Shown: piece by piece, positions 14,979 to 23,065 of the stretch | Layout of the letters: each line of letters starts with the position of its first letter | Position numbering within the stretch: the first letter of the stretch is position 1 | From: ANME-2 cluster archaeon | Lineage (GTDB): Archaea > Halobacteriota > Methanosarcinia > Methanosarcinales > Methanocomedenaceae | Assembly (NCBI GenBank): GCA_023544495.1 | Contig: JAMJFV010000008.1 | Location: 1-24,406 of the forward strand | DNA length: 24,406 nucleotides | Direction of reading: 5' to 3' | Notes under the pieces: generated by a model | The model's database searches: none | Seen by the model: the letters and a program-made list of their open reading frames with translations, nothing else | What the model was told of the DNA's origin: nothing | Program-made: the position numbers and the translations under genes

Positions 14979-15473
14979 ATGGACCTGCATGAAATCCTGC
15001 ACAAACACAAAGAATCTTTTCAAGACAAACTGCTGGAATCCCTTTCACAGAAACATTCCATGTCGACTGAAGAAGTCATGGAGCAGTTCGGTGACAACAT
15101 TAAAACCCTGGTCAATTCAAAGTACTCTCCGCTTGAGCAGGCAGTAGATGACATTTGTGCCGCCAAAAAACCTGTTTTGCTGAACATCAGACGTGACAGG
15201 CAGCGTGAAGATACGTGCAGGATATGCGAGTCCAACGAACCAAACATCCGGGCCCTGGACGAGATGCACGGTAATGCCATATCGATATTTGAGATAAGCG
15301 AAGATAGTGCGCCAGGTGCCCTGTACCATGTGCTGTTCAAAGGCGCTCCCGATGAGGACAAGAAACTGCCCTTGACCGCGATCATATACAACTGCGACGT
15401 TAAACGGGTCTGGGCCGGCAAGTCTGTGGAACCTTCAGTCTATACAGGTCTGATACGAAAAGCCCTGGTATGA
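14979..15473 (+). CDS. thioredoxin-like fold protein with CxxC motif and N-terminal extension
   Basis: I recognise no named subfamily. In the 164-residue product, residues 64-163 read like a thioredoxin fold: strand KPVLLNIRR, then CRIC (C80, C83) with Pro88 in the following helix, strand AISIFEIS, LPLTAIIYNCDVKRVWAG with a proline at the usual cis-Pro position (131), and a closing helix YTGLIRKAL. The CxxC suggests redox activity or metal binding. The first 60 residues form a charged helical extension (MDLHEILHKHKESFQDKLLESLS). A GTG at 14970 would add three residues, but ATG 14979 is preferred, with AGGAT upstream. It is convergent with nrpR. Confidence 0.7.
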   Translation: MDLHEILHKHKESFQDKLLESLSQKHSMSTEEVMEQFGDNIKTLVNSKYSPLEQAVDDICAAKKPVLLNIRRDRQREDTCRICESNEPNIRALDEMHGNAISIFEISEDSAPGALYHVLFKGAPDEDKKLPLTAIIYNCDVKRVWAGKSVEPSVYTGLIRKALV

Positions 15474-15483
15474 AAACCGCGGT

Positions 15484-15502
15484 GGGGACTTCTTTCATCC
15501 CC
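15484..15502. terminator. possible hairpin between convergent genes
   Basis: GGGGA (15484-15488) and TCCCC (15498-15502) can pair around a 9-nt loop in the roughly 50-bp gap between the thioredoxin-like gene and nrpR. No poly-T tract follows, and archaeal termination relies mostly on T-runs, so this is a weak call. Confidence 0.25.
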
Positions 15503-15525
15503 CGGTATGGTGGTTTTGCCGGAAC

Positions 15526-16509
15526 CTATAATCGGGTCATATCCTTGAAACGTGTAATTGTTGAAATCGGGTGTATGGATATATCTATCCCTCTCTCATC
15601 CACTGCCACCAGGCTATTCACCCCTGCATACAGGGAAACTCCTATCTTCCCTGCATTTATAGGACCCCCAAGAACAGAGGGACCGGGTTGGCCAACTTCT
15701 ATAACCCCGTAAATATCGATCAATCTGGCTTTCTCAAGCACTTCAATAGCATGGTCTCTGGCTGAAACAGGTATCTCCCTAAGGTTTGCCAGCAGTTTGC
15801 CACTGCCTGTATCCAATGTTTCCATGATCGATGTCATTCTCTTGTTAATGAATATCTTCATCGGGTCAATGGTTGTACCAGTATACATTATCAGGTCTGA
15901 AAAACAAGCAGGCCTGGCATCATGGATCTGAACCAGTCCCCCGTATTTCGTATTCACAGGAATGCCGTTGTGCGCCAGTATGCCATCAATGGTAATACTG
16001 CATACCGTGGCAATTCCCACCTTATCCTCAGGTATCTTAATATCCTGGTTGTCTTCTTCCAGGATCCGGACATAGGGGCTTATTGAATATGGACTGTTGC
16101 ACAGGGATGCAATGATGTCGATAGCCTCATCAAAGTCATCCTTGTCTACAAGCGCGGTATTCACTATTACGTTGCCCTCACCAGTATTGATATCAATATC
16201 TGTATTATATACCAGTTCATCAATGGTCGTGATAACGAACCCGACCCTGTGCCCGATCAGGCCGTCCTCCAGTTCCCGGATACCGTTATCAGTGATTATC
16301 CGGCCCGAATACCCCTCCCTGGATGTGAGACCTCTCTCATCCAGTATCCTCAGATGGTACCTGACCCCTCTCTCCCCTATCTTATATCCTCGTTCCCTCA
16401 TCTTATCAGCAATGATACGTGCACCAATAGCATTGTCACTCTCGTTTATGATGCGCAGTATCTCGGTAAGTTTTCTCTGTACCTGGGGGTCTGTATTGGT
16501 AGATATCAT
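15526..16509 (-). CDS. nrpR: NrpR-type nitrogen transcriptional repressor (one HTH, one NrpR domain)
   Basis: NrpR represses nitrogen-assimilation genes in methanogenic archaea and is released by 2-oxoglutarate. The 327-residue protein has an N-terminal winged helix (about 12-68: LTEILRIINESDNAIGARIIADKM and following, with YHLRILDERGL) and a single C-terminal NrpR effector domain (about 75-325, with HRVGFVITTIDELVYNTDID and GIATVCSITIDGILAHNGIPVN). Methanococcus NrpR carries two such domains; the one-domain layout matches NrpRI of Methanosarcina, which acts with a separate NrpRII. It starts 19 nt after the glnA stop on the same strand, so the repressor is probably expressed with one of its own targets. 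Confidence 0.92.
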   Translation of the reverse strand: MISTNTDPQVQRKLTEILRIINESDNAIGARIIADKMRERGYKIGERGVRYHLRILDERGLTSREGYSGRIITDNGIRELEDGLIGHRVGFVITTIDELVYNTDIDINTGEGNVIVNTALVDKDDFDEAIDIIASLCNSPYSISPYVRILEEDNQDIKIPEDKVGIATVCSITIDGILAHNGIPVNTKYGGLVQIHDARPACFSDLIMYTGTTIDPMKIFINKRMTSIMETLDTGSGKLLANLREIPVSARDHAIEVLEKARLIDIYGVIEVGQPGPSVLGGPINAGKIGVSLYAGVNSLVAVDERGIDISIHPISTITRFKDMTRL

Positions 16510-16518
16510 GCACTTTTT

Positions 16519-16531
16519 TAAACCTGGTTTA
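16519..16531. repeat. 13-bp palindrome spanning the glnA stop, ahead of nrpR
   Basis: TAAACC-T-GGTTTA is a perfect 6+1+6 inverted repeat covering the glnA stop codon and ending 10 nt before the nrpR ATG. It is followed by A-rich, not T-rich, sequence in the direction of transcription, so it is not a classic terminator. It does not match the GGTA-N6-TACC or GGAA-N6-TTCC operators described for NrpR. A regulatory role is open. Confidence 0.4.
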
Positions 16532-17851
16532 CATTATATTGATATAACGCTGGATCTCCCAGTCATGGACCTGTACTCTGTATGCATCCCACTCGGTACG
16601 ACCAAGTCTTAAAAAGTCTTTGAGAACGTGGGAACCCAGAGCATTAATTATTACTTCATCCTGTTCCAGCTCGTTGAGGGCATCCCTGAGAGTGCCCGGG
16701 AGTGAACAAATATTCCGGTCCGCACGTTCTTCAGCATCCATTTCATAGATGTTATCGCTTACCGGTTCACCAGGATCGATCTGGTTCCTGATACCGTCAA
16801 GACCTGCTGAGAGTATGGTTGCAAATGCCAGATACGGATTACATGATGGATCAGGACTGCGCAGTTCTATCCTGGTACTGGAACCCCGGGCTGCAGGTGT
16901 CCTGATAAGCGAACTACGGTTTGCACCGGACCACGAGACATATACCGGGGCTTCATATCCGGGCACTAATCGCTTAAATGAATTTACCGTAGGATTGGTG
17001 ACAGCCGTAATAGCATTAATATGTTTCAGCACCCCGCCGATGAAATGTTTCAAGGTGTCACTGATACCATGTTCATTGTCCGGGCTATAAAATGCATTCT
17101 CGCCATCCTTGAACAGGGAAATGTTAACGTGCATTCCACTGCCGTTCTCACCGAACATGGGTTTTGGCATAAATGTAGCATGAAGTCCCATATTATTGGC
17201 AATGGTCCTGGTCACATACTTGAAGGTAAGCACATTATCAGCTGTCTTAAGAGCATCCCCATATTTGAAATCGATCTCATGCTGTCCTCTTGCCACTTCG
17301 TGGTGGGATGCTTCGATCTCGAATCCCATGCCTTCCAGGGCAATGACGATCTCCCTGCGGATATTTTCTGCAAGGTCGACCGGGCCAAAATCGAAATAAC
17401 CTGCATTATCGTGAGGTATTGTAGTCGCATGCCCGTCATGTTTTTCGAACAGGAAGAATTCAAGTTCAGGACCGGTATTCATCTCAAAACCCATGGATGC
17501 AGCATCGTGAATTGCCCGTCTGAGCACATACCTCGGGTCCCCCTGGAATTGCTCTCCACCAGGCAGATATACATCGCATATCATCCGGGCTATTGAACCA
17601 CCATTATGACGCCACGGCAATAGCTGGAATGTATTCAGGTCCGGCTTTAGCACCATATCAGATTCTTCGATGCGGACAAATCCTTCGACTGAAGAACCGT
17701 CAAAGGATATTCCATGGCTCATTGCCTTTTCTATCTGGGATACAGGTATAGCCACGTTCTTGACTATACCCTGGATATCCACAAACTGGAGTCTTACGAA
17801 CCTGACATCTTTTTCCGTGATCTTTTTTAGAATATCCTCACTGGAAGTCAT
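16529..17851 (-). CDS. glnA: glutamine synthetase type I
   Basis: It makes glutamine from glutamate, ammonia and ATP in the cytoplasm, the main ammonia-assimilating reaction. The 440-residue protein has GSI-alpha length and the family motifs FDGSSVEGFVRIEESDMVLKPD (about 50-71), TGPELEFFLFEK, ENGSGMHVNISLFKDG, NRSSLIRTPAARGSSTRIELRSPD and NPYLAFA. The NLYDLP adenylylation motif of GSI-beta enzymes is absent (the region reads DNIYEMDAEER), so control is expected by transcription, by effectors and by PII or small-protein binding. ATG 17851 has AGGAGA at 17856-17861. nrpR follows on the same strand. No clear NrpR operator is visible upstream. Confidence 0.96.
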   Translation of the reverse strand: MTSSEDILKKITEKDVRFVRLQFVDIQGIVKNVAIPVSQIEKAMSHGISFDGSSVEGFVRIEESDMVLKPDLNTFQLLPWRHNGGSIARMICDVYLPGGEQFQGDPRYVLRRAIHDAASMGFEMNTGPELEFFLFEKHDGHATTIPHDNAGYFDFGPVDLAENIRREIVIALEGMGFEIEASHHEVARGQHEIDFKYGDALKTADNVLTFKYVTRTIANNMGLHATFMPKPMFGENGSGMHVNISLFKDGENAFYSPDNEHGISDTLKHFIGGVLKHINAITAVTNPTVNSFKRLVPGYEAPVYVSWSGANRSSLIRTPAARGSSTRIELRSPDPSCNPYLAFATILSAGLDGIRNQIDPGEPVSDNIYEMDAEERADRNICSLPGTLRDALNELEQDEVIINALGSHVLKDFLRLGRTEWDAYRVQVHDWEIQRYINIM

Positions 17852-17855
17852 GATT

Positions 17856-17861
17856 TCTCCT
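17856..17861 (-). promoter_or_regulatory. ribosome binding site of glnA
   Basis: AGGAGA lies 4 nt before the ATG of glnA. A TATA-like TTTTAAAA at about 17884-17891, inside a near-palindromic AT-rich stretch, would give a transcript with a short leader that includes this site. Confidence 0.6.
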
Positions 17862-17945
17862 ATTATACATGATGTTATGATAATTTTAAAATAATGATGT
17901 GTGACAGATAATTAAAGGTTTGTTTTTGCGATGTGGAATTGCACG

Positions 17946-18875
17946 TTACACCCTGCGCAGTATCCCTATCTTGGGTTCATAACAGCGACCTTCTGACATC
18001 AATCCCTTTAAAGCATCATCCACCTGGTCCCCGGTCAGCCCGATTTGTCCGGACCGGTCTGTGAGTTCGGACACAGGTACGCCTCTTCCTTTATCCAGAT
18101 TGCCCAGCAGTTCATATACCAGCTCTTTGCCATCGGGTTGTGCTTCTGGTAAGGGGACATTCTCAACGGCAGATGTTGCACTATCCAATGCCTGCGATTT
18201 ATCAATCACGGTGTCAACCTCCTTTGTTCCATCCGTCTTTATCGTATCAGGCAGCAGCGTCTTAAGGGAATCAATTATTGTGCCGGACAGGATTTCAAGG
18301 TATTCTTTCAGGTCAGGGTAGTGTTCGATGGCACGGTTAATACCATCAGCAAGTTCGGTACTGGCACCCGATTGTATCAGCATGTTAACAAGTTGAGGAC
18401 CCTTTAATCCCGATTCCAATGCGGTCCTCACAGACCATATCCGCTCAAAGGTCAGCCGGGCAGTTTCCACTACCCACCTGTCCCTTACCTGGCCGTCGAC
18501 CCTGTTCAGTTCCTCGGGCCTGACCGATGTGTATATGGTTCCCTTCTCTGGTTCAAAGGTCCGGGCCTTGCCCACTACTGCGACGAATGACGGCACTTCA
18601 AGTCCTGATAAGAACATGGCAGCTTCGAGCTGGTACTGTCCTGCATAGACCATAAAACCCCCGGTGTGGTCAGAAACCCGTCCCCTCCACATATCTTCGC
18701 CCACACCGATATTTTCAATCTCGGTAAGCACACCTACAAAGTACAGCCTGTTTATCCTGGCGCCTGTGGGCGTGACCAGGTAATTGGGCGACCTCTCGTC
18801 ACCTTCATGGAAGAAATGATGTGAATGGTTGAACTCGTGTGCAAATACCCGCCAGGCCAATTCCCTTTCAATCAT
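17946..18875 (-). CDS. RPA-associated protein (COG3390 type)
   Basis: In archaea, COG3390 proteins are encoded beside RPA and act with it in binding single-stranded DNA during replication and repair. The 309-residue protein opens REVFAHEFN-like (RVFAHEFNHSHHFF) and continues with an OB-fold-like segment (RINRLYFVGVLTEIENIG, RVSDHTGGFMVYAGQYQLEA), typical of the family. A middle helical region follows, then a C-terminal winged-helix-like stretch (VYELLGNLDKGRGVPVSELTDRS, about 255-305). It starts 3 nt after the stop of rpa, with GGAGGG upstream inside the rpa end, so the two are one operon and very likely one complex. Confidence 0.85.
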   Translation of the reverse strand: MIERELAWRVFAHEFNHSHHFFHEGDERSPNYLVTPTGARINRLYFVGVLTEIENIGVGEDMWRGRVSDHTGGFMVYAGQYQLEAAMFLSGLEVPSFVAVVGKARTFEPEKGTIYTSVRPEELNRVDGQVRDRWVVETARLTFERIWSVRTALESGLKGPQLVNMLIQSGASTELADGINRAIEHYPDLKEYLEILSGTIIDSLKTLLPDTIKTDGTKEVDTVIDKSQALDSATSAVENVPLPEAQPDGKELVYELLGNLDKGRGVPVSELTDRSGQIGLTGDQVDDALKGLMSEGRCYEPKIGILRRV

Positions 18876-18878
18876 GGA

Positions 18879-20192
18879 CTACGTCCCTCCGGACTGAACG
18901 GGGCCTGCATAACCCATTTCTTTGATCAGGGCTGCAGCTTCAGCAGCGGTATCCATTTCTGTTAAACTGGCATCGTCGGCCACCAGTGTGATGCCGTATT
19001 CGCCTTTTGTCATATTTCCCCGTGCCAGCATGCTCCTGCCCAGCAATCTGCGGCGCATCTCGTCCTCTACTGCTGACTGGTTCATGGCTGATGCAGCCAC
19101 TTCTCTGGCTTTTTCAATGGAATAGCCTGTGACCTTTTGTGTCAGGTCGGCATCCAGGACTACGGTCAGGGCTCCGGTACCATCGTCCAGAATAGACTTT
19201 ATCCGCATATCATATATCCCTTCAACGACCCCGTGCACGCGGCAGGTGTTCTTCTGTATCACCCGGCTGCACTGGGGACAACGGATGATGAGTCCGGACC
19301 CGGGCCTGATGGATATAAGGCTGCCCTCGATGATGGCATCGAACACTCCATCCCGCCCGGTAATACTATCCAGCCTGACAGGTTCATGATTTAACAGTGG
19401 GGAGAGTTCATCATTACTGATATCGGTATCTGATCTGCTGATGGTGGAGAACTCACTCAGATTGATAGTGGGGACTCCGCGCCATAATTTAATATAAGCG
19501 TTCTTAACTTCCACAGTTGTCCCCTGCACAAGCGTGGGATTTGATTCCCATGATGTGAAAGGGAGTTTTGCAGAATGGTCTGCAGCGGTCCCGGAAACAA
19601 TAGTCCGTGGACCGTTCTTGGTAGTGATCTCCTTATGCCGGCATTCCAGTATCCTGAATATGGTATGGACAGCCGCGGCACCCTCTACCAGTTCTGCCAG
19701 CGGGAACGCTCTATCAACATCTGCTGTTGCGAGGGCATCCAGGGTATCACGATCCAATTTTTCTACTTTTGACCTGGGACCGAAATTGATCTCAGGCATA
19801 CCCTGCCATGTCCTGATATATGCATTGTTGACCCTGACCACATCACCCGGTTCAAGCCCGAAATCCTTCCATGCCGTAAAGCTCTTGGCTCCGGTCTCAT
19901 CTGCCATGGTCCCCATGAAAATATTACGTTCCTGGTCTTTTATGCCCACGACCTTGAGATTGATATCCAGTATCCTTGCTGTAATTTCGATATCACGCTC
20001 TCCCCCTTGCAGGTCAGATAGTCTTCTTACTTCACTGACACCGTATTTTTTAAGCAGGCTCCTCCTGGCCTCTTCGGGCGGCACTTTAAATTCAAGGAGT
20101 CTTGTAAGTTCATCTTCAACAATAGCTCGATTCAGTGTTGTACCCAGCGCCCTAATTATTTCGTCCACGAGGGGCGCAATTATTTCATTCAT
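18879..20192 (-). CDS. rpa: replication protein A, large subunit, with OB folds and zinc finger
   Basis: RPA coats single-stranded DNA during replication, repair and recombination. From ATG 20192 the protein has 437 residues. An N-terminal helical region is followed by OB-fold segments recognisable by repeated ARILDINLK, FTAWKDFGLEPGDVVRVNNAYIRTWQGMPEINFG and FTSWESNPTLVQGTTVEVKNAYIKLWRGVPTINLS blocks, the last two being clear internal repeats. A zinc finger follows, CPQCSRVIQKNTCRVHG (C-x2-C-x8-C-x2-H), then a third OB fold. The frame stays open for 21 codons further upstream, but AGGAGG at 20199-20204 with 6-nt spacing fixes ATG 20192. The COG3390-type partner follows directly. Confidence 0.92.
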   Translation of the reverse strand: MNEIIAPLVDEIIRALGTTLNRAIVEDELTRLLEFKVPPEEARRSLLKKYGVSEVRRLSDLQGGERDIEITARILDINLKVVGIKDQERNIFMGTMADETGAKSFTAWKDFGLEPGDVVRVNNAYIRTWQGMPEINFGPRSKVEKLDRDTLDALATADVDRAFPLAELVEGAAAVHTIFRILECRHKEITTKNGPRTIVSGTAADHSAKLPFTSWESNPTLVQGTTVEVKNAYIKLWRGVPTINLSEFSTISRSDTDISNDELSPLLNHEPVRLDSITGRDGVFDAIIEGSLISIRPGSGLIIRCPQCSRVIQKNTCRVHGVVEGIYDMRIKSILDDGTGALTVVLDADLTQKVTGYSIEKAREVAASAMNQSAVEDEMRRRLLGRSMLARGNMTKGEYGITLVADDASLTEMDTAAEAAALIKEMGYAGPVQSGGT

Positions 20193-20198
20193 AGGCTG

Positions 20199-20204
20199 CC
20201 TCCT
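20199..20204 (-). promoter_or_regulatory. strong Shine-Dalgarno deciding the rpa start
   Basis: AGGAGG lies 6 nt before ATG 20192. It favours this start over the upstream in-frame ATG at 20255 and removes 21 non-conserved residues from the product. Confidence 0.75.
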
Positions 20205-20285
20205 GTATACCTGACAGTCGTCTTCTGGTATTGGGCGCAAAGGATAAAAAAACATCGATACTGATTAGATATAGTAACCTCATCA

Positions 20286-21014
20286 ATGGTACAAATGTAT
20301 CCTGAAAAGGTCAAAGCTTTATCCGACCGTGCCCTGGATTGGCTTGGAACGGCACCGATCAATAACATCAAGGAAGCATCTCAGGCTGCCAGGGCATTGT
20401 GTATCCATGGCCGTGATCCCGGCAGTTCCCTGGCATGGCTGGAACGGGCCAGGTCGGGCGATCACTGGGAAGAAGATAACCCTGTACGAAATACGGCCAG
20501 GGCATGTACTGCGTTTCTGGAATGCGGCATACCATGCAGGGAATCATTGGACTGGCTGCTGGAAATACAATCCGTTAATGGTTCATGGAACAATGATGTA
20601 TATGATACCTGTTATTGCCTGGTGGCCATGGGAGCCGCTGGTAAGGCGAACCGCACAGGAGTACAGTGGTTGCTGGACAACTTCTCAGAGGACTGGAAAC
20701 ATCCCGGGGTCATCGCTCTTATTAATTCTGCGCTGATCCGCCAGGATCCCAAGGGCACAGCCGGCATAACCGGCCGCAATTCTACATGGCTGCTGGGTCA
20801 GCGTACTGATGATCACTGGAACTATACAGCCACTTCATGCCTGGTAGTGCAATCCCTGATACTGGATGGGCATTCCATGAATGTTGTGGGGTCAGTGGAT
20901 TGGCTGCTGGACAGGCTGGATGAAAGTGAAGACACCGGCTGGAACATTTCTGTGGTTTCGCTTGTATTGGTCACGCTCACGATGTATTATTCATACAACA
21001 CAGGCCGAACATGA
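20286..21014 (+). CDS. alpha/alpha-toroid repeat protein (prenyltransferase/squalene-cyclase-like)
   Basis: The 242-residue soluble protein is built of about five helix-hairpin repeats with WL...W spacing, seen at SLAWLERARSGDHW, SLDWLLEIQSVNGSW, GVQWLLDNFSEDW, STWLLGQRTDDHW and SVDWLLDRLDESEDTGW. This is the QW-like repeat of terpene cyclases and protein prenyltransferases. The class II cyclase DxDDTA motif is only partly kept (NDVYDTCYCL, with Tyr for the central Asp), and the protein is about half the length of a cyclase, so catalysis is doubtful. Its stop overlaps the cfbB ATG by four bases, suggesting a role tied to tetrapyrrole amidation; this is inference. ATG 20295 is an alternative start, about 25 nt after a TATA-like TTAGATATAG. 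Confidence 0.8.
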   Translation: MVQMYPEKVKALSDRALDWLGTAPINNIKEASQAARALCIHGRDPGSSLAWLERARSGDHWEEDNPVRNTARACTAFLECGIPCRESLDWLLEIQSVNGSWNNDVYDTCYCLVAMGAAGKANRTGVQWLLDNFSEDWKHPGVIALINSALIRQDPKGTAGITGRNSTWLLGQRTDDHWNYTATSCLVVQSLILDGHSMNVVGSVDWLLDRLDESEDTGWNISVVSLVLVTLTMYYSYNTGRT

Positions 21015-22345
21015 CAAAAGCAGTAATGATAGCAGGAACCCACAGTGGTGTGGGCAAGACCACAGTTGCGCTGGGACTTATGGCGCTGCTCATGCGCAGG
21101 GGCATGGCCGTGCAACCCTACAAAGTTGGCCCGGATTTCATTGACCCGTCCCATCACACTGCCATCTGCGGCAGGCCGTCCAGGAACCTGGATACCTATA
21201 TCATGGGCACCGGGGCGGTGCAGGATACCTACGCCCGGACCCAGTGTGACATTTCCCTGATCGAGGGCGTGATGGGACTGTACGACGGGCTTGATTCATC
21301 TGATACCGCCAGCAGCGCCCACGTGGCAAAGACCCTGGGCGTGCCTGTGGTGTTGGTGGTCAATGTCCACGGCATGTCCCGCAGTGCGGCCGCCGTGGTG
21401 AAAGGCTATCAGACCCTGGACCCTGAAATTACTATTGCAGGGTTGATACTCAACAGGGTAGGCAGTCCCCGCCACCGAAAACTGGTCGAGGATGGACTGA
21501 AAGGCGCAGGTATCGATATTCCTGTGATAGGGGCACTACCTCCCAATAGAGAACTGACCCTGCCGTCCCGACACCTCGGGCTCTATATGGCTCATGAACA
21601 GGTATGGGATTACGGGAAAATGGCCGATTTTATTGAGGATAATGTGGATGTGGATGCACTCATGGACATTTCCTCAACAGCCCGGGATCCTGGCAGCCCT
21701 GGAGAAATAGTGATCCTACAGGCCGGTGTCAGGATAGGCGTGGCAATGGACAGTGCCTTTTGTTTTTATTACCGGGACATGTTCGACGAACTGCAACAAT
21801 GCGGCGCAGAAGTGGTTACTTTCAGCCCGATGTCAGACCCCATGCCTGACATAGACGGCCTGATCCTTGGAGGGGGCTATCCTGAACTGTTCCCTGACCG
21901 GCTCTCAGCTTCTAACACACGGTATGACATCAGAGCGGCTGCCTGGGACGGCATGCCCGTGTATGCCGAGTGCGGCGGGCTGATGTACCTGGGTTCAAAT
22001 CTTGAAGTAAATGGCAGGAAGTATGAAATGGCCGGGGTGTTAGACAGCGAATCCCGCATGGTACAGCGGTTCCAGGCATTGGGGTACACCGAGGCCGAGG
22101 TAATTGCCAATAACCATCTGTCTGGTACGGGGCAGACCGTGCGGGGGCATGAATTCCATTATTCGATAACGGAATGTGCGCATGATGCCAGGTTCGCCTA
22201 CAGGATGCGCAGGGGAAAAGGTATTCAGGAGGGCCGGGACGGGCTTATGGTCTACAATACCCTGGCCAGTTACATGCATACACATCCGTTGGCGGTCTCA
22301 ATGCAAAAGTTCGTAGACTCATGCAGGGAATACAGCCGGAGATGA
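21011..22345 (+). CDS. cfbB: Ni-sirohydrochlorin / cobyrinate a,c-diamide synthase
   Basis: This glutamine-dependent enzyme amidates the a and c acetate side chains of Ni-sirohydrochlorin on the way to F430, or of cobyrinate on the way to B12; the archaeal protein may serve both. The 444-residue protein has an N-terminal ATPase domain with GTHSGVGKTT (9-18) and YKVGPDFIDPSHH, the LIEGVMGLYDG motif, and a C-terminal class I glutamine amidotransferase domain with LILGGGYPELFPD, the nucleophile Cys321 in YAECGGLMYLG and RGHEFHYS. The ATG overlaps the end of the toroid protein gene. cbiA would be an equally valid symbol; sequence alone does not separate the two names. Confidence 0.92.
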   Translation: MTKAVMIAGTHSGVGKTTVALGLMALLMRRGMAVQPYKVGPDFIDPSHHTAICGRPSRNLDTYIMGTGAVQDTYARTQCDISLIEGVMGLYDGLDSSDTASSAHVAKTLGVPVVLVVNVHGMSRSAAAVVKGYQTLDPEITIAGLILNRVGSPRHRKLVEDGLKGAGIDIPVIGALPPNRELTLPSRHLGLYMAHEQVWDYGKMADFIEDNVDVDALMDISSTARDPGSPGEIVILQAGVRIGVAMDSAFCFYYRDMFDELQQCGAEVVTFSPMSDPMPDIDGLILGGGYPELFPDRLSASNTRYDIRAAAWDGMPVYAECGGLMYLGSNLEVNGRKYEMAGVLDSESRMVQRFQALGYTEAEVIANNHLSGTGQTVRGHEFHYSITECAHDARFAYRMRRGKGIQEGRDGLMVYNTLASYMHTHPLAVSMQKFVDSCREYSRR

Positions 22346-22364
22346 GGGTAACAAGGTTGAGTGG

Positions 22365-23063
22365 ATGGAAAAAAGGTTATCAACATATAATCCCAATACT
22401 CACGAAACGACTATTACGGATAATTATATGAGCATTGAAAAAACAGAATCTGACCGTTTCCTCATTGGGATGTTCATAATCGGGGTGATTTCGGTCTCAA
22501 TAATTATTTTCATTTTTAACCAGTTCGGACTGATACGTGAGTTCTCACTCATATTCAGCACCCAGTTCCTGTCAGGCAGGGAATTTGCAATGCTCAATGG
22601 CGCCTCACTGGAAGTGTCCCTGTACGTGATGATACTGGTCAGTTTCATATCTGATATTGGTTCCCTTATGATCGGTCTGCCCATTTTTGTCATTTTCCAT
22701 GAAGAGTTGAAGCAGTTCCCGCTGATGACACCGTTCATGAACTTCTCAGAGATGATCACGTCCAGGAAAGGCGGTTTGATGCACAAGTTCGGTCTCGTGG
22801 GAATTTTCATGATATGTTTCATCCCGTTCCAGATGACCGGAGGGCTTGCTACTGCATGTTTTGCCAAACTCCTGGGTTTTTCGGTGCGGGAAATACTCCC
22901 TGTGGTAGCTATCGCGTCACTCGTGGCTTCCGTGTTCTGGGCAGTGACCGCAGATACGGTAATGCAGTACCTGGGGCCGGTCCAGCATTACATCCCCTAC
23001 TTCATCGTGCTGGTAGTGGCATCTATTTTGCTATACAATTTTATGCATTACCAGAACAGGTAA
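22365..23063 (+). CDS. COG2426-type membrane protein (putative small multidrug export family)
   Basis: The family is annotated as small multidrug export proteins, but transport has weak experimental support. The 232-residue protein has about five hydrophobic segments (roughly 33-50, 88-110, 145-160, 170-195, 207-226) and the re-entrant-like stretch KFGLVGIFMICFIPFQMTGG, which fits the family pattern around a conserved proline and glycines. It begins 19 nt after cfbB on the same strand and may be co-transcribed. ATG 22365 gives a 21-residue polar leader; ATG 22428 (MSIEKTESDRF) is an alternative. Its stop lies 2 bp from the stop of the convergent nucleotidyltransferase. Confidence 0.78.
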   Translation: MEKRLSTYNPNTHETTITDNYMSIEKTESDRFLIGMFIIGVISVSIIIFIFNQFGLIREFSLIFSTQFLSGREFAMLNGASLEVSLYVMILVSFISDIGSLMIGLPIFVIFHEELKQFPLMTPFMNFSEMITSRKGGLMHKFGLVGIFMICFIPFQMTGGLATACFAKLLGFSVREILPVVAIASLVASVFWAVTADTVMQYLGPVQHYIPYFIVLVVASILLYNFMHYQNR

Positions 23064-23065
23064 CC

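Noticed and set aside
19534..20214. 226-codon plus-strand frame
   Set aside because: It is antisense to rpa, whose OB folds and zinc finger are on the other strand.
20193..20255. Upstream start for rpa
   Set aside because: A strong AGGAGG is placed for ATG 20192, and the extra 21 residues are not family-like.
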